Origin: Phycisphaerales bacterium
GTDB lineage: Bacteria > Planctomycetota > Phycisphaerae > Phycisphaerales > UBA1924
Direction: 5' to 3'
Assembly (NCBI GenBank): GCA_029260455.1
Contig: JAJDDF010000012.1
Coordinates: 1 to 64,000 of the forward strand
Length of the DNA stretch: 64,000 nt
Every line of letters begins with the position of its first letter. The first letter of the stretch is position 1. The notes beneath the pieces were generated by a model. It was not told where the DNA came from, did no database searches, and worked only from the letters and a program-made list of their open reading frames with translations. The translations under genes were made by a program, and so were the position numbers. This document shows, one piece after another, positions 26,548 through 35,282 of this stretch.

Positions 26548-28626
26548 ATGCAGTCTTCTGTTGAGGCAACAGAGATCACACTCGAACAGGTGATCGCCTG
26601 TCCAAAGCTTCCAACTTTGCCCGCAATCGCTGTCGAAGTACTGCGCCTGACAAGCGAACCTGATGTGCCCATCAAAAAAATTGCAGATGTCGTTCAAAAC
26701 GATCAGGCCATCGGTGCCAAAATCCTCAAAACAGTCAATTCCAGCTACTACGGCCTCTCCACACCATGCCCCACCATCGCTCGCGCCATGAGCTACATGG
26801 GACTCAACACCGTCAAATCACTCGTACTCGGCTTCAGCCTTGTCGACACCTTCAAGGGCATCGACGAAGCGGCATCCGAAGTCGGCTTTGATCTCGTTGG
26901 TCATTGGCGACGGGCCATCTATTCCGCGTCCGGCGCGCGCCTGCTCGCAAAACATTCTTCAGCTGTCGATCCCGACGAATGCTTCATCGCCGCTTTGCTC
27001 CACGATATCGGCGCACTTGCCATGTTCCTCGCTGCAGGTCGTCAATACACCGATGTCGTGAACGAATTTGCTCCTGCGAGCAAGGAAGCCATTGCCGCCG
27101 AGCGGAAGGCGTTTGGTTTTTCGCGACTCGATGCTGGCCTTGGACTCGCCAAATCCTGGCGCTTGCCAGAAACACTGCAATCCTCGATTGAATACCGCCT
27201 GAAGCCCGATGATGCACCCGAACGGCACCGCCGAATCGTGCGCTGCATATCACTCGGCGTGCTCGCAGCCGTCGGCTTGAGTGAAAAACCTCAACCCGCA
27301 GCCATTCGCACATTCAAGAAACATGCCGATGAATGGCTTGGCATTGTTGGAACTGATATCGAAGGCTTGCTTCTGGAAATGTCCGTCGGCGCTTCAGAAC
27401 TCTCGAAGTTCTTCTCTCTGACAACCGGTGCGCAGCCCGATGTGAAAGCCATCGTCGCCGAAGCCGAAGACGCCCGCATGGCTCATCAGATCGCAGTCGA
27501 CCGTGAACAATCCAAACTCACTGAACAAGCATTTACCGATGGCCTCACCGGCATTCCAAATCGCAAACGCTTCGATGAATTGCTCACCAAAGCATTCGAT
27601 GACGCCATCGCGTGCGATGGACCCGTCGCCGTGCTCTTCTGCGATGCCGACAAATTCAAATCCGTCAACGACACGCACGGCCATCAGGCCGGAGATGCTG
27701 TTCTGGTCGAACTCGGCCGGCGCCTCACCGCCGCGTTGGGTGATGCAGGCACTGTCTGCCGTTACGGCGGCGAAGAAATGGCAATGATCCTCCCAAATAC
27801 TGACTCCGACACAGCCGCACAACATGGTGAATCCATCCGAGCCGCTTGCGCCGACTCCCCATTCGATGTGCGCAACACCGGCGCAAAAGTCGACGAACTC
27901 CCCGTCACCATTTCTGTGGGGGTCGCCGCACGCGATGCTGGCTCAGGCGATCTCGTAAAATCAGGCTCAATGCTGCTCCGCGCTGCAGACAAAGCCGTCT
28001 ACGCCGCCAAACAAGGCGGGCGGAATTGCGTTCGTCGAATCAAATTTGCAAATCAAGCCAAGCCCGACACTGATGCTGCCCCCACAACGCCGCCAAGTGC
28101 CGCTTCTGTTCCAACTGCATCGACGCCCCCTGCGCCCCCGGCACCCGCCGCAACAACGTCTGCCGCGAAGACTCCCGCGCCGAAGCCTCCGCCAGCGCCA
28201 ATCCCCATCACCGATGCACATCAACCCGTACAACATGCCATTCTCATTATCGAAGATGACCTCTTGCAAGCCCAGCTTCTCGCCGTGCCATTGCGCTCCG
28301 CACTGCCCAATTCCACGATCGACGTTGCCCATTCTGTCCCCGACGCCCTGACCGCAACCAAAGCACGCGGCTATGACCTCGTGCTCTGCGATGACATGCT
28401 CGGAGACATGCGCGCTGCTGATTTCATCAAAGAGTATCGTTCAGCGGAAGCAACCCAGTTCGTTCCCGTCGTCGTGCTCTCTGCCAATGAAACACACCAG
28501 CACGCCGCCGAAGCCCTTGCTTCCGGCGCCTCAGCCTATATTCCAAAGTCGCGCCTCTTCGATGACCCGCGGGCACGCCTCCTCGAAATTGTCAATTTCT
28601 GGACGCAGCTCGCGATGGAAGCCTGA
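26548..28626 (+). CDS. HDOD - GGDEF - receiver (REC) fusion protein, putative diguanylate cyclase
   Basis: 692 residues from ATG 26548, six bases after GGAGAGG (TTG 26542 is also possible). Residues ~10-270 form an HDOD domain (ACPKLPTLPAIAVEVL; NDQAIGAKILKTVNSSYYGL). Residues ~325-490 form a GGDEF domain (DGLTGIPNRKRFDELL; FCDADKFKSVNDTHGHQAGD; active-site RYGGEEMAMILP, i.e. GGEEM). A Pro/Ala-rich linker (~495-545) leads to a C-terminal receiver (HAILIIEDD ... LVLCDDMLGDM with the phospho-acceptor Asp). GGEE(F/M) variants are often active cyclases. The receiver at the C-terminus is the reverse of the classic PleD layout. The upstream gap 26334-26547 holds no gene. Confidence 0.92.
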   Translation: MQSSVEATEITLEQVIACPKLPTLPAIAVEVLRLTSEPDVPIKKIADVVQNDQAIGAKILKTVNSSYYGLSTPCPTIARAMSYMGLNTVKSLVLGFSLVDTFKGIDEAASEVGFDLVGHWRRAIYSASGARLLAKHSSAVDPDECFIAALLHDIGALAMFLAAGRQYTDVVNEFAPASKEAIAAERKAFGFSRLDAGLGLAKSWRLPETLQSSIEYRLKPDDAPERHRRIVRCISLGVLAAVGLSEKPQPAAIRTFKKHADEWLGIVGTDIEGLLLEMSVGASELSKFFSLTTGAQPDVKAIVAEAEDARMAHQIAVDREQSKLTEQAFTDGLTGIPNRKRFDELLTKAFDDAIACDGPVAVLFCDADKFKSVNDTHGHQAGDAVLVELGRRLTAALGDAGTVCRYGGEEMAMILPNTDSDTAAQHGESIRAACADSPFDVRNTGAKVDELPVTISVGVAARDAGSGDLVKSGSMLLRAADKAVYAAKQGGRNCVRRIKFANQAKPDTDAAPTTPPSAASVPTASTPPAPPAPAATTSAAKTPAPKPPPAPIPITDAHQPVQHAILIIEDDLLQAQLLAVPLRSALPNSTIDVAHSVPDALTATKARGYDLVLCDDMLGDMRAADFIKEYRSAEATQFVPVVVLSANETHQHAAEALASGASAYIPKSRLFDDPRARLLEIVNFWTQLAMEA

Positions 28627-29872
28627 TCGACGGCGTTTCATTGCCATCCTCTTCATCCATTTGCTCGGGATCAGATGCCGGCTCAATTGCTGGTTCGACC
28701 AACAGTTCATCCTCTCCTTCGTCCAGAGCCTTCAACGGCGCTTCATCATGTGTCGCATCAATCTCAGCTGATTCATCCAATGCCGGTTCCACGTCCCGCA
28801 GCGCTTCAACAGTCTCCATTGAAACAGGTCGATCCATCAGCAAAATCAGATCAATCGCCTGCGTAAATCCCCGCGCCGATATTTCAACCATCGTATGCAC
28901 GAGGCCGCGCACATCTTCTTCCGGTGTCATCGCAATATGCACGTTGCTCGCAAATGATCCCACGCCCTCCACGCGTGTCACCTCCGCGCTCACTCGCTCA
29001 TTATGCACACGCACAGACGTGATATCACCCTGATCATCTGCGCCAATGCCGCGCAACTCAACTACCACATCGCGCGCCTCGCCCGGCACCAGACGCCGCT
29101 CAATGATGCGCTTCTTCGAAAATATCCACGTCGGGCGAATCTCGACATCACCCATCGCATTCGGATCCAACGGCAAAACCACAAGCGGCGCTTCAGGATG
29201 ATCCGTCTCTATCGCTAGCCACAATCGCGCCTCATCCGCACCCCGCTCAAGTCGTAAGTGATGCTCTGCAAGCCCTTCACCATCCCCCGGCGCATTCTTC
29301 GCATACACCGGCGCTTGACCAGAAACATCAAGCACACGAAATGCACGCCCCTTCGGCTCAACAAGATCAATAAGAAACACATCATCCCGGTCTGGTTGCT
29401 CATACCGCACATCACCCCGGATGCCATCGCTTACATACGCTCTGGCTGCAATCGCCAGTGGACGCGCACCCCCCGCAAATTGAACTTGAATGTATCGCGT
29501 TACCGCCCCGGTCAATTCACCAGTATCAAGGGTGATCGTCACCGACACCGATTCACCCGGCGCAATGTCCTCTTTCTTCGGCGTTGCCACCGTGCACCGA
29601 CATGTTGACACCGTACGCGCAATCCGAATCGGCACTTCCGATTCATTGAAAATTTCCACATCCTGCGACACGCTCATCCCCGGACGCACATCACCAAAAT
29701 CGATAAGCCCAGGTTCCAGTCGCACCTTGGGCAATGTCAACACACGATACGTCGGACCGCTCAGCGCAGGCTCCTTGTTTGGAGCTGCCTGATCCGCACG
29801 CGCTGTGCCGTGCAACACGGCTAATACACACGCCACCACGACACCCAACATCAACTTTGTTCTTCTCATCAT
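28592..29872 (-). CDS. DUF1573-type (Ig-like ASPM/SPD-2/Hydin) secreted protein
   Basis: 426 residues with a signal peptide (LMLGVVVACVLAVLHGTARA). Residues ~55-140 form a DUF1573 Ig-like domain: LIDFGDVRPGMSVSQDVEIF and TVSTCRCTVATPKKEDIAPG, with the paired-Cys CxC motif of the family. Further beta-rich repeats follow (RPTWIFSKKRIIERRLVPGE). The C-terminal ~90 residues are acidic and low-complexity. The 3' end overlaps the convergent HDOD-GGDEF-REC gene by 35 bases. It is probably a periplasmic or surface protein; function unknown. Confidence 0.82.
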   Translation of the reverse strand: MMRRTKLMLGVVVACVLAVLHGTARADQAAPNKEPALSGPTYRVLTLPKVRLEPGLIDFGDVRPGMSVSQDVEIFNESEVPIRIARTVSTCRCTVATPKKEDIAPGESVSVTITLDTGELTGAVTRYIQVQFAGGARPLAIAARAYVSDGIRGDVRYEQPDRDDVFLIDLVEPKGRAFRVLDVSGQAPVYAKNAPGDGEGLAEHHLRLERGADEARLWLAIETDHPEAPLVVLPLDPNAMGDVEIRPTWIFSKKRIIERRLVPGEARDVVVELRGIGADDQGDITSVRVHNERVSAEVTRVEGVGSFASNVHIAMTPEEDVRGLVHTMVEISARGFTQAIDLILLMDRPVSMETVEALRDVEPALDESAEIDATHDEAPLKALDEGEDELLVEPAIEPASDPEQMDEEDGNETPSIRLPSRAASRN

Positions 29873-29907
29873 GACATCTCATCCTACCGTCACAAGTCAA
29901 GCTCGAC

Positions 29908-29945
29908 GCAAAAACAAAAGCGGCGAGGCCCGAAAGCCCCGCCGC
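29908..29945 (-). terminator. Rho-independent terminator after the secreted protease gene
   Basis: On the minus strand GCGGCGGGGC, TTTCGG and GCCTCGCCGC form a strong hairpin (29945-29920) followed by TTTTGTTTTTGC. It lies 30 bases past the stop of the protease gene. Confidence 0.8.
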
Positions 29946-29974
29946 ACTCAATCATTGTAGGACCTCAGAGTGCT

Positions 29975-32900
29975 TCAGACGCACCCAAAGTTAAACAGCA
30001 CGGTGTTCAGATCGACGAGATCCACCAAGCCGTCCCCGGTGACATCGCCCGGAATGCCGGGAGCCCCGACATTGCCAAAGTTGAAGAGCACCGTGTTCAG
30101 GTCTCCAAGATCCGTGTCCCCATCGCTATCCGCGTCACCCTGACAGGCCAACACGATAAGCGATGTAAACTCCACATCATCGATATTCCAACCGTGATAC
30201 GTCACCGAACCATCGGTTGTCCCCATCGCCCAGCGCACAAACACCGTCGGCTGATTGTCCGCGACCGCAGAGATATCAATGCTCTGAGCATTCCACGAGC
30301 TTTCATCAATCGCACCGCCGATGTGATCCCAGACATTCGTCCACAAAACCCCATCCGATGAAACATCAACAGCAGCATGATCAAACGACGCCGACTCAAC
30401 CCCGAGCCAACGCTGGAAGTTCACGCGAACACCAGTCCTGCCAGTGCAATTGACCGCCGTTGTCGTCAGATGCTCAACGCCTAAATTGTTGGGATACCCG
30501 CCCAGAAGGTTGTAGCCCCAGACATTCAAGCCTGTGAACCCACTTATCGGATCGCCAGCGCCAGATGTCCCGGCGCCGCCCGTTGGCACGCCCCAAGCCC
30601 AGCCGCCAACACCCGCCCAGCCTTCATCCGTGTTCAGCGGGAAACTCGCAAACACAACGTTGCTCGAACAAATCGCGGCACCACTGTCTGCTACGCGTAG
30701 CGTCCAGCCATTGAGCGTACCCGTGTCACCATTGGCATTGTCAGTCACGGACAGCGTCCATACCCCCATGGCAGACAAAGTGTCAAAATCAGACAGGGCC
30801 GGCAAATCCGGTGGCGTCAGACCCTCATCGTCATACGTCAACAGAATGTCATCTGTTGTACCACCCGTACGATCGTGCAGCGTCACGACAACCCCATCAG
30901 GGCTCGTCAATGTCACACGCAGGTCGCCAATGAACGTATGCGAGATGTCCATATCAACATCCACATCGCCAACACAGAAATCATCCGGCACCGTGATCGT
31001 ACTCACGGTTGTTACATTGTCCGCGATCGGCTGCGGCACATCCGTTGCCGGATACAGGAACCTGCCAACGTCAAGCACAACATTGCGCGTGGTATCACCC
31101 GTACCGCCTGACAAATTCGTAAACGAGACAATCCCGTTCTGGACCCCCGCAAGAAGCGCTGCACTGTTGGTCGCATCCAGTCCGACCGTCACATTCACAA
31201 AACTGCCCACGCCAGGCAGGATGTAGCTCTGCGCAACCGTCGCACCATCAACACTGATCCAGTTCGCAGATTGCCCCACCTGCACTGTCACCGGCGCGGG
31301 CTTCGTGCTCGTGATCGTGTACACCTGCGAACCTGCAAACGGTCCGCCAACCGGCCCACCACTGGCAAGATCCGTCGCCGGTGTCACCGTAAACCCAGTC
31401 GCGCCCACCTCAAGTGTGTGCGTCCGCGAGAAGGTCTGCAGATTGGTTTGGTCCTCAAACTCAACAGTCGTCACATACGTCCCCGCCGCAAGCGCTGTCA
31501 CCGCTGCACCGGGTTCGACCGAGGCCAATACTGACCCGCCACCGCCTGCAAGCGAACCATTCACCGGCCCAGGGCCGCCGTTGATCAACAACGGGAATTG
31601 CCCGCCGGCAACGATGCGCACTTCGTAGTTCAACGCCGCAGCCGAGTTGTTCGTCAAAGTGTACGCCACCGGACTGTTACTGAAAGGCCCGCCGACCACA
31701 CCCTCATGCAGCGTATCCGCACCCGGTGTCACGCTGAACCCAGCGCCCGGAAGCGTGTCGATAAATAACGCCCCCGTCGCAGTTGGGTCAAGCCACGGCT
31801 TGAGTGAGTTCGCCGCCGTCGCACCAGCACGGTCATACGAAATGTGGAACGCGCCATATGAATCAAAGAGGTTGTTGCCGCACGCTGCTCCTCCACCGTG
31901 CAACTGCCCGATGATCCGGTGCGTCGCCGCATCGAACAATGATGAGCCCGACGAGCCGCCCTCAGTCGTGCCGACATCCCAATCCGCGATGTGCATGTGA
32001 TCACCCGAAACCACCGTCGGCGTGTCCACAAAACCAACCGTCTGCAGCAACGGATTGTTCTCATAGCTGATCCGCTTCTCATCCGTGCTCGGATGGTGAA
32101 TACCAACCGCCGCCGCCGGGTTCTGATCACGCGAATCCCAGCCCGCAAAGCTGATCTCCCACGCCTGCGGCGGGGCGCTGCTTAATTGCACCAATGTGAA
32201 GTCCGACGTGGCGAACCCCGCCAGGTGCGTCGAACCCGTGATGAACTGTGCCAGTGAGCCATCGCCAATACCGCCAGAAGCAGCTGAACCAGGCGCTCGG
32301 CACGTCGAGTTCTCATAGTTCCAGAACGTCACCAAAGATGCCGCATTGCCGGCATTAATTCCGCAGTGATTCGCGGTCATGAAGAACGGTGTCTTGTCCT
32401 GCGAGGTGTTGTTCACCATGAACCCAGTACAGAACGTGGTGCCGCCCGTCGAAATCACTGCAGTCGCGCTCATCTCATCGCGCCACAGATCATTGGCAGG
32501 AAACCCGTCAGCCGCGCCGCAAATCACGTCCAGATTGCACGATCCAGATCGCGCCACAATACCCGAACCGAATCCGCGATACCCCGAATTGACCGAGCCC
32601 AGCACCAGTCGATACGCATCCAGTTGAGCACCCGGAATCACGAGCTGCATCGTCACCGTGTCGCCCATGATCGGCGGCGTCCACAACTGACCATGATCCA
32701 TATTGTCCAGTCCCGTAAACCCGCGAATCTGACGCAGTCCGTCCGCACCGTACAGATCCAAGGTCGCGCCCTTCGGCAGGTGATAATCTGTAAACCCAAA
32801 GTTGATCGAGAGCGCCTCCGGTGAACGAATCGTCAGGCGCCACACCCACATGTCATCACCAAGATTTTCCCATGTGCCATCTGTGTCAGGCGTGATGCGC

Positions 32901-33142
32901 ACGTCTGTCGGCACCGCAAACCGCGGTGCTTCCCCCGCAACCGCACGCAACTGATCTTCATTCGTGAGCTGCGCAATATCCAACCTCGGCAGCTGCAGAA
33001 GATCAAGCTCTTTGAGCCCAAGCTCACCTTTGGTGATCTGCCCCGCAGTCGCGCCCATTGCCGGTGCTGTCATTCCCGCAACGCAGGCCACGAGCCCCGC
33101 CGCAAGCGCAGTCCTAACACGCCAATTCGTAGTTCTTTTCAC
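29975..33142 (-). CDS. Large secreted trypsin-like (lysyl-endopeptidase-type) protease with P domain and dockerin-like tail
   Basis: About 1055 residues from GTG 33142, preceded by GGGGAAGGGAT; the upstream frame to 33583 is antisense secA and rejected. A signal peptide (LAAGLVACVAGMTAPAMGA) and propeptide lead to a chymotrypsin-fold domain with PFFMTANHCGI (His), TSDFTLVQLSS (Asp) and GTTEGGSSGSSLFD (Ser). Its nearest known type is Achromobacter protease I. Ig-like repeats follow, then a proprotein-convertase P domain (ISHTFIGDLRVTLTSPDG, WTLSVTDNANGDTG), a jelly-roll region and a tail with two DxDxDG-type loops (GDADSDGDTDLGDLNTVLFN; GDVTGDGLVDLVDLNTVLFN). The tail is the common planctomycete dockerin-like module. 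The neighbouring SecA/HlyD export genes just upstream make it a plausible cargo. Confidence 0.9.
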   Translation of the reverse strand: MKRTTNWRVRTALAAGLVACVAGMTAPAMGATAGQITKGELGLKELDLLQLPRLDIAQLTNEDQLRAVAGEAPRFAVPTDVRITPDTDGTWENLGDDMWVWRLTIRSPEALSINFGFTDYHLPKGATLDLYGADGLRQIRGFTGLDNMDHGQLWTPPIMGDTVTMQLVIPGAQLDAYRLVLGSVNSGYRGFGSGIVARSGSCNLDVICGAADGFPANDLWRDEMSATAVISTGGTTFCTGFMVNNTSQDKTPFFMTANHCGINAGNAASLVTFWNYENSTCRAPGSAASGGIGDGSLAQFITGSTHLAGFATSDFTLVQLSSAPPQAWEISFAGWDSRDQNPAAAVGIHHPSTDEKRISYENNPLLQTVGFVDTPTVVSGDHMHIADWDVGTTEGGSSGSSLFDAATHRIIGQLHGGGAACGNNLFDSYGAFHISYDRAGATAANSLKPWLDPTATGALFIDTLPGAGFSVTPGADTLHEGVVGGPFSNSPVAYTLTNNSAAALNYEVRIVAGGQFPLLINGGPGPVNGSLAGGGGSVLASVEPGAAVTALAAGTYVTTVEFEDQTNLQTFSRTHTLEVGATGFTVTPATDLASGGPVGGPFAGSQVYTITSTKPAPVTVQVGQSANWISVDGATVAQSYILPGVGSFVNVTVGLDATNSAALLAGVQNGIVSFTNLSGGTGDTTRNVVLDVGRFLYPATDVPQPIADNVTTVSTITVPDDFCVGDVDVDMDISHTFIGDLRVTLTSPDGVVVTLHDRTGGTTDDILLTYDDEGLTPPDLPALSDFDTLSAMGVWTLSVTDNANGDTGTLNGWTLRVADSGAAICSSNVVFASFPLNTDEGWAGVGGWAWGVPTGGAGTSGAGDPISGFTGLNVWGYNLLGGYPNNLGVEHLTTTAVNCTGRTGVRVNFQRWLGVESASFDHAAVDVSSDGVLWTNVWDHIGGAIDESSWNAQSIDISAVADNQPTVFVRWAMGTTDGSVTYHGWNIDDVEFTSLIVLACQGDADSDGDTDLGDLNTVLFNFGNVGAPGIPGDVTGDGLVDLVDLNTVLFNFGCV

Positions 33143-33314
33143 AATACATCCCTTCCCCTTCCAAAGACCTAGCAACGAGCGCATCCAGGGACAACCAGAT
33201 CGCCTCGGCCCCGTCTTTGGACCTATGAAGATAACCGCCCCAAGACTCCGTTGGCGAGCCAAAAATGCCAATTTTGCATGGGGATGCCGATTTTGCTGCA
33301 CTTTCGTGCTTTTT

Positions 33315-35282
33315 TTATCCCGGTAGATACCGATCCGCCCATTCATCCTGACGAACAACCCCCCGCCGGGAACGCCGACCCTCGCGCTCCGCCCGCCTGT
33401 GAGCCAGTCCCACAAGCAATGCCCCAGCGCCAAGCCCCCCCGGAAATGCGCGAACCACCAACAACAACACCCGTGCCACGCCGTGCCCATGATCGCGCAC
33501 CAGCTCATCATTAAGCCCAAGAAAAATGCGACCACTCCCAGGATCACCCTGACGCCCCGCTCGCCCCAAAAACTGCCGATCAATCCGTTTCACGCCGTGC
33601 GGCTCAACCAACACCACATGCAACCCGCCCGCATCGCGCGCAGCATCATCAAGTTGAATATCTGTCCCGCGCCCCGCCATGTTCGTCGCAACAGTAATCG
33701 CTCCACTTTCCCCCGCGCATCCAATCAGCCTCGCCTCATCGTGATCATTCATCGCATTCAATACTGCACACGCCATGCCTTCATCGCGCAAGATTGAAGC
33801 TATTCGCTCAGATGCTTCAACCGATCGCGTACCAATGAGCACTGGCCGGCCCTTCCCATGCACCATCCGCACTTCTTCTACAATCGCACGTTCTTTCTCC
33901 TGCTGCGATCCAAACACACACGTCTTCCATTGCACCCGCGCAACACGCCGGTGCGTCGGCACGCGCACCACCGCACGTCCATACACGCGCTCCATCTCGT
34001 GCGCCGATTCCGCAACCGTCCCCGTCATCCCCGCAAGAAATGGATACCCCTGAAAAAACCTCTGAAAGCTGATCTGCCCAAGTGACACCCGATCCGCTGT
34101 GATCGCCAAACCCTCCTTCGCCTCCACCGCCTGATGCACGCCATGCTGCCACGTCCGATCGGGCAACAGCCGACCCGTAAATTCATCCACAATAACTACG
34201 CGCCCATCGATCACCTCATACTGCCGGCCGCGAATGAAACACGCCTGCGCCTCAAGCGCACGCTCAACAAGTTCATGCCGCCTGCGTTCACTCTTCCACA
34301 ACGAATGCGCCAACGGCACCGCTAATCCCGCACTTCGATGCCGCCCCCGCGCTGTCAATCGTGCCCGCCGTCGATCCTGTTCGATTTTGTAATCAGGACC
34401 AGCATCAAGTTTCTGCGCAATCTCATCCGCTTCTCTATACAGCCCACCCATCGCGTCAAGCCCGCCCGGCTCAGAAAGAATCAACGGCGCGACCGCCTCA
34501 TCAATCAACACCGCATCAGCTTCATCCACAATCGCCGCACGCCGCCCCGGCGCAAGCAGCGCACCCGCCGCACCCCGCGACGCTTCCCATGCACTGCGCA
34601 CGCCCCCAAGTTGCAACGCGTCCTGCAACCAGTCTGCCGCAATTCGTTTGGGTGTGCCATACACAATCTGCTTGCCATACACTCCGCGCCGCTCATCAGG
34701 AGACATCTCTTCACTCACCGCAGCACACGATAATCCCCATCGCCCAAACAACTTCGCATGCCGAACCGCATCGCGCCCCGCAAGATAATCATTCACCGTC
34801 ACCACATGCACGCGCCGATGCCGCCACGCAATCAATGGCGCTGCAAGTGCCGAAGTCAGTGTCTTGCCCTCACCCGTTGCCATCTCAATCAGGCGGCCAT
34901 GCCACATTGCAACCGCCCCCATCAATTGCACCACATATGCACGCTCACCAAGAACCCGCCTCGCCTGTTCACACGACACCGCAAGTCCACCGCGCACCAA
35001 TGCCGCATCATGTTCGCCGCGCACCAATTGCCCAACGATCTCTTGCGTACGCCCACCAAGCGCTTCTTCCGTCATCAATTCCAGTGCCTGCGCTTCACGA
35101 TCAATTCGCTCCGCCTCGCGCAACAACCACCCGCACGATAGCGGCCGCGTCCGCACCTTCAACTGCGCCCACGCCATCGCACCATCAAGACCTGTCAATG
35201 CTGCCGCCGGCTTCCTCGCGCCATACACCGCTTCACGCGAGCGTTCATACCCCGCCACTGTGTTGATCGCGCTCCCACTCAC
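33315..35282 (-). CDS. Short SecA-like ATPase (NBD1-PPXD-NBD2 only)
   Basis: 655 residues from GTG 35282, which overlaps the upstream stop (GTGA). It has the SecA DEAD motor: Walker A MATGEGKTL (~134-142), VHVVTVNDYLAGRDA, Walker B IVDEADAVLIDEAVAPLI (~250-267; canonical SecA has DEVDSILIDEARTPLI), a cross-linking region, and NBD2 with TNMAGRGTDIQLD, GGLHVV and QFLGRAGRQGDPGSGRIFL. Canonical SecA (~850-950 residues) continues with helical scaffold, two-helix finger, wing and a zinc/SecB tail; here only ~55 residues remain after NBD2. It is therefore a paralogue, not the housekeeping SecA. Tight coupling to three HlyD-type genes suggests it powers a dedicated exporter. Function inferred. Confidence 0.85.
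   Translation of the reverse strand: MSGSAINTVAGYERSREAVYGARKPAAALTGLDGAMAWAQLKVRTRPLSCGWLLREAERIDREAQALELMTEEALGGRTQEIVGQLVRGEHDAALVRGGLAVSCEQARRVLGERAYVVQLMGAVAMWHGRLIEMATGEGKTLTSALAAPLIAWRHRRVHVVTVNDYLAGRDAVRHAKLFGRWGLSCAAVSEEMSPDERRGVYGKQIVYGTPKRIAADWLQDALQLGGVRSAWEASRGAAGALLAPGRRAAIVDEADAVLIDEAVAPLILSEPGGLDAMGGLYREADEIAQKLDAGPDYKIEQDRRRARLTARGRHRSAGLAVPLAHSLWKSERRRHELVERALEAQACFIRGRQYEVIDGRVVIVDEFTGRLLPDRTWQHGVHQAVEAKEGLAITADRVSLGQISFQRFFQGYPFLAGMTGTVAESAHEMERVYGRAVVRVPTHRRVARVQWKTCVFGSQQEKERAIVEEVRMVHGKGRPVLIGTRSVEASERIASILRDEGMACAVLNAMNDHDEARLIGCAGESGAITVATNMAGRGTDIQLDDAARDAGGLHVVLVEPHGVKRIDRQFLGRAGRQGDPGSGRIFLGLNDELVRDHGHGVARVLLLVVRAFPGGLGAGALLVGLAHRRAEREGRRSRRGVVRQDEWADRYLPG

Noticed and set aside
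33297-33316. Short hairpin GCACTTTCGTGC followed by seven T on the plus strand
   Set aside because: The stem is only four base pairs and no plus-strand gene ends there.
33143-33583. N-terminal extension of the secreted protease
   Set aside because: It is antisense to the SecA-like gene and precedes a clear ribosome site, start codon and signal peptide at 33142.
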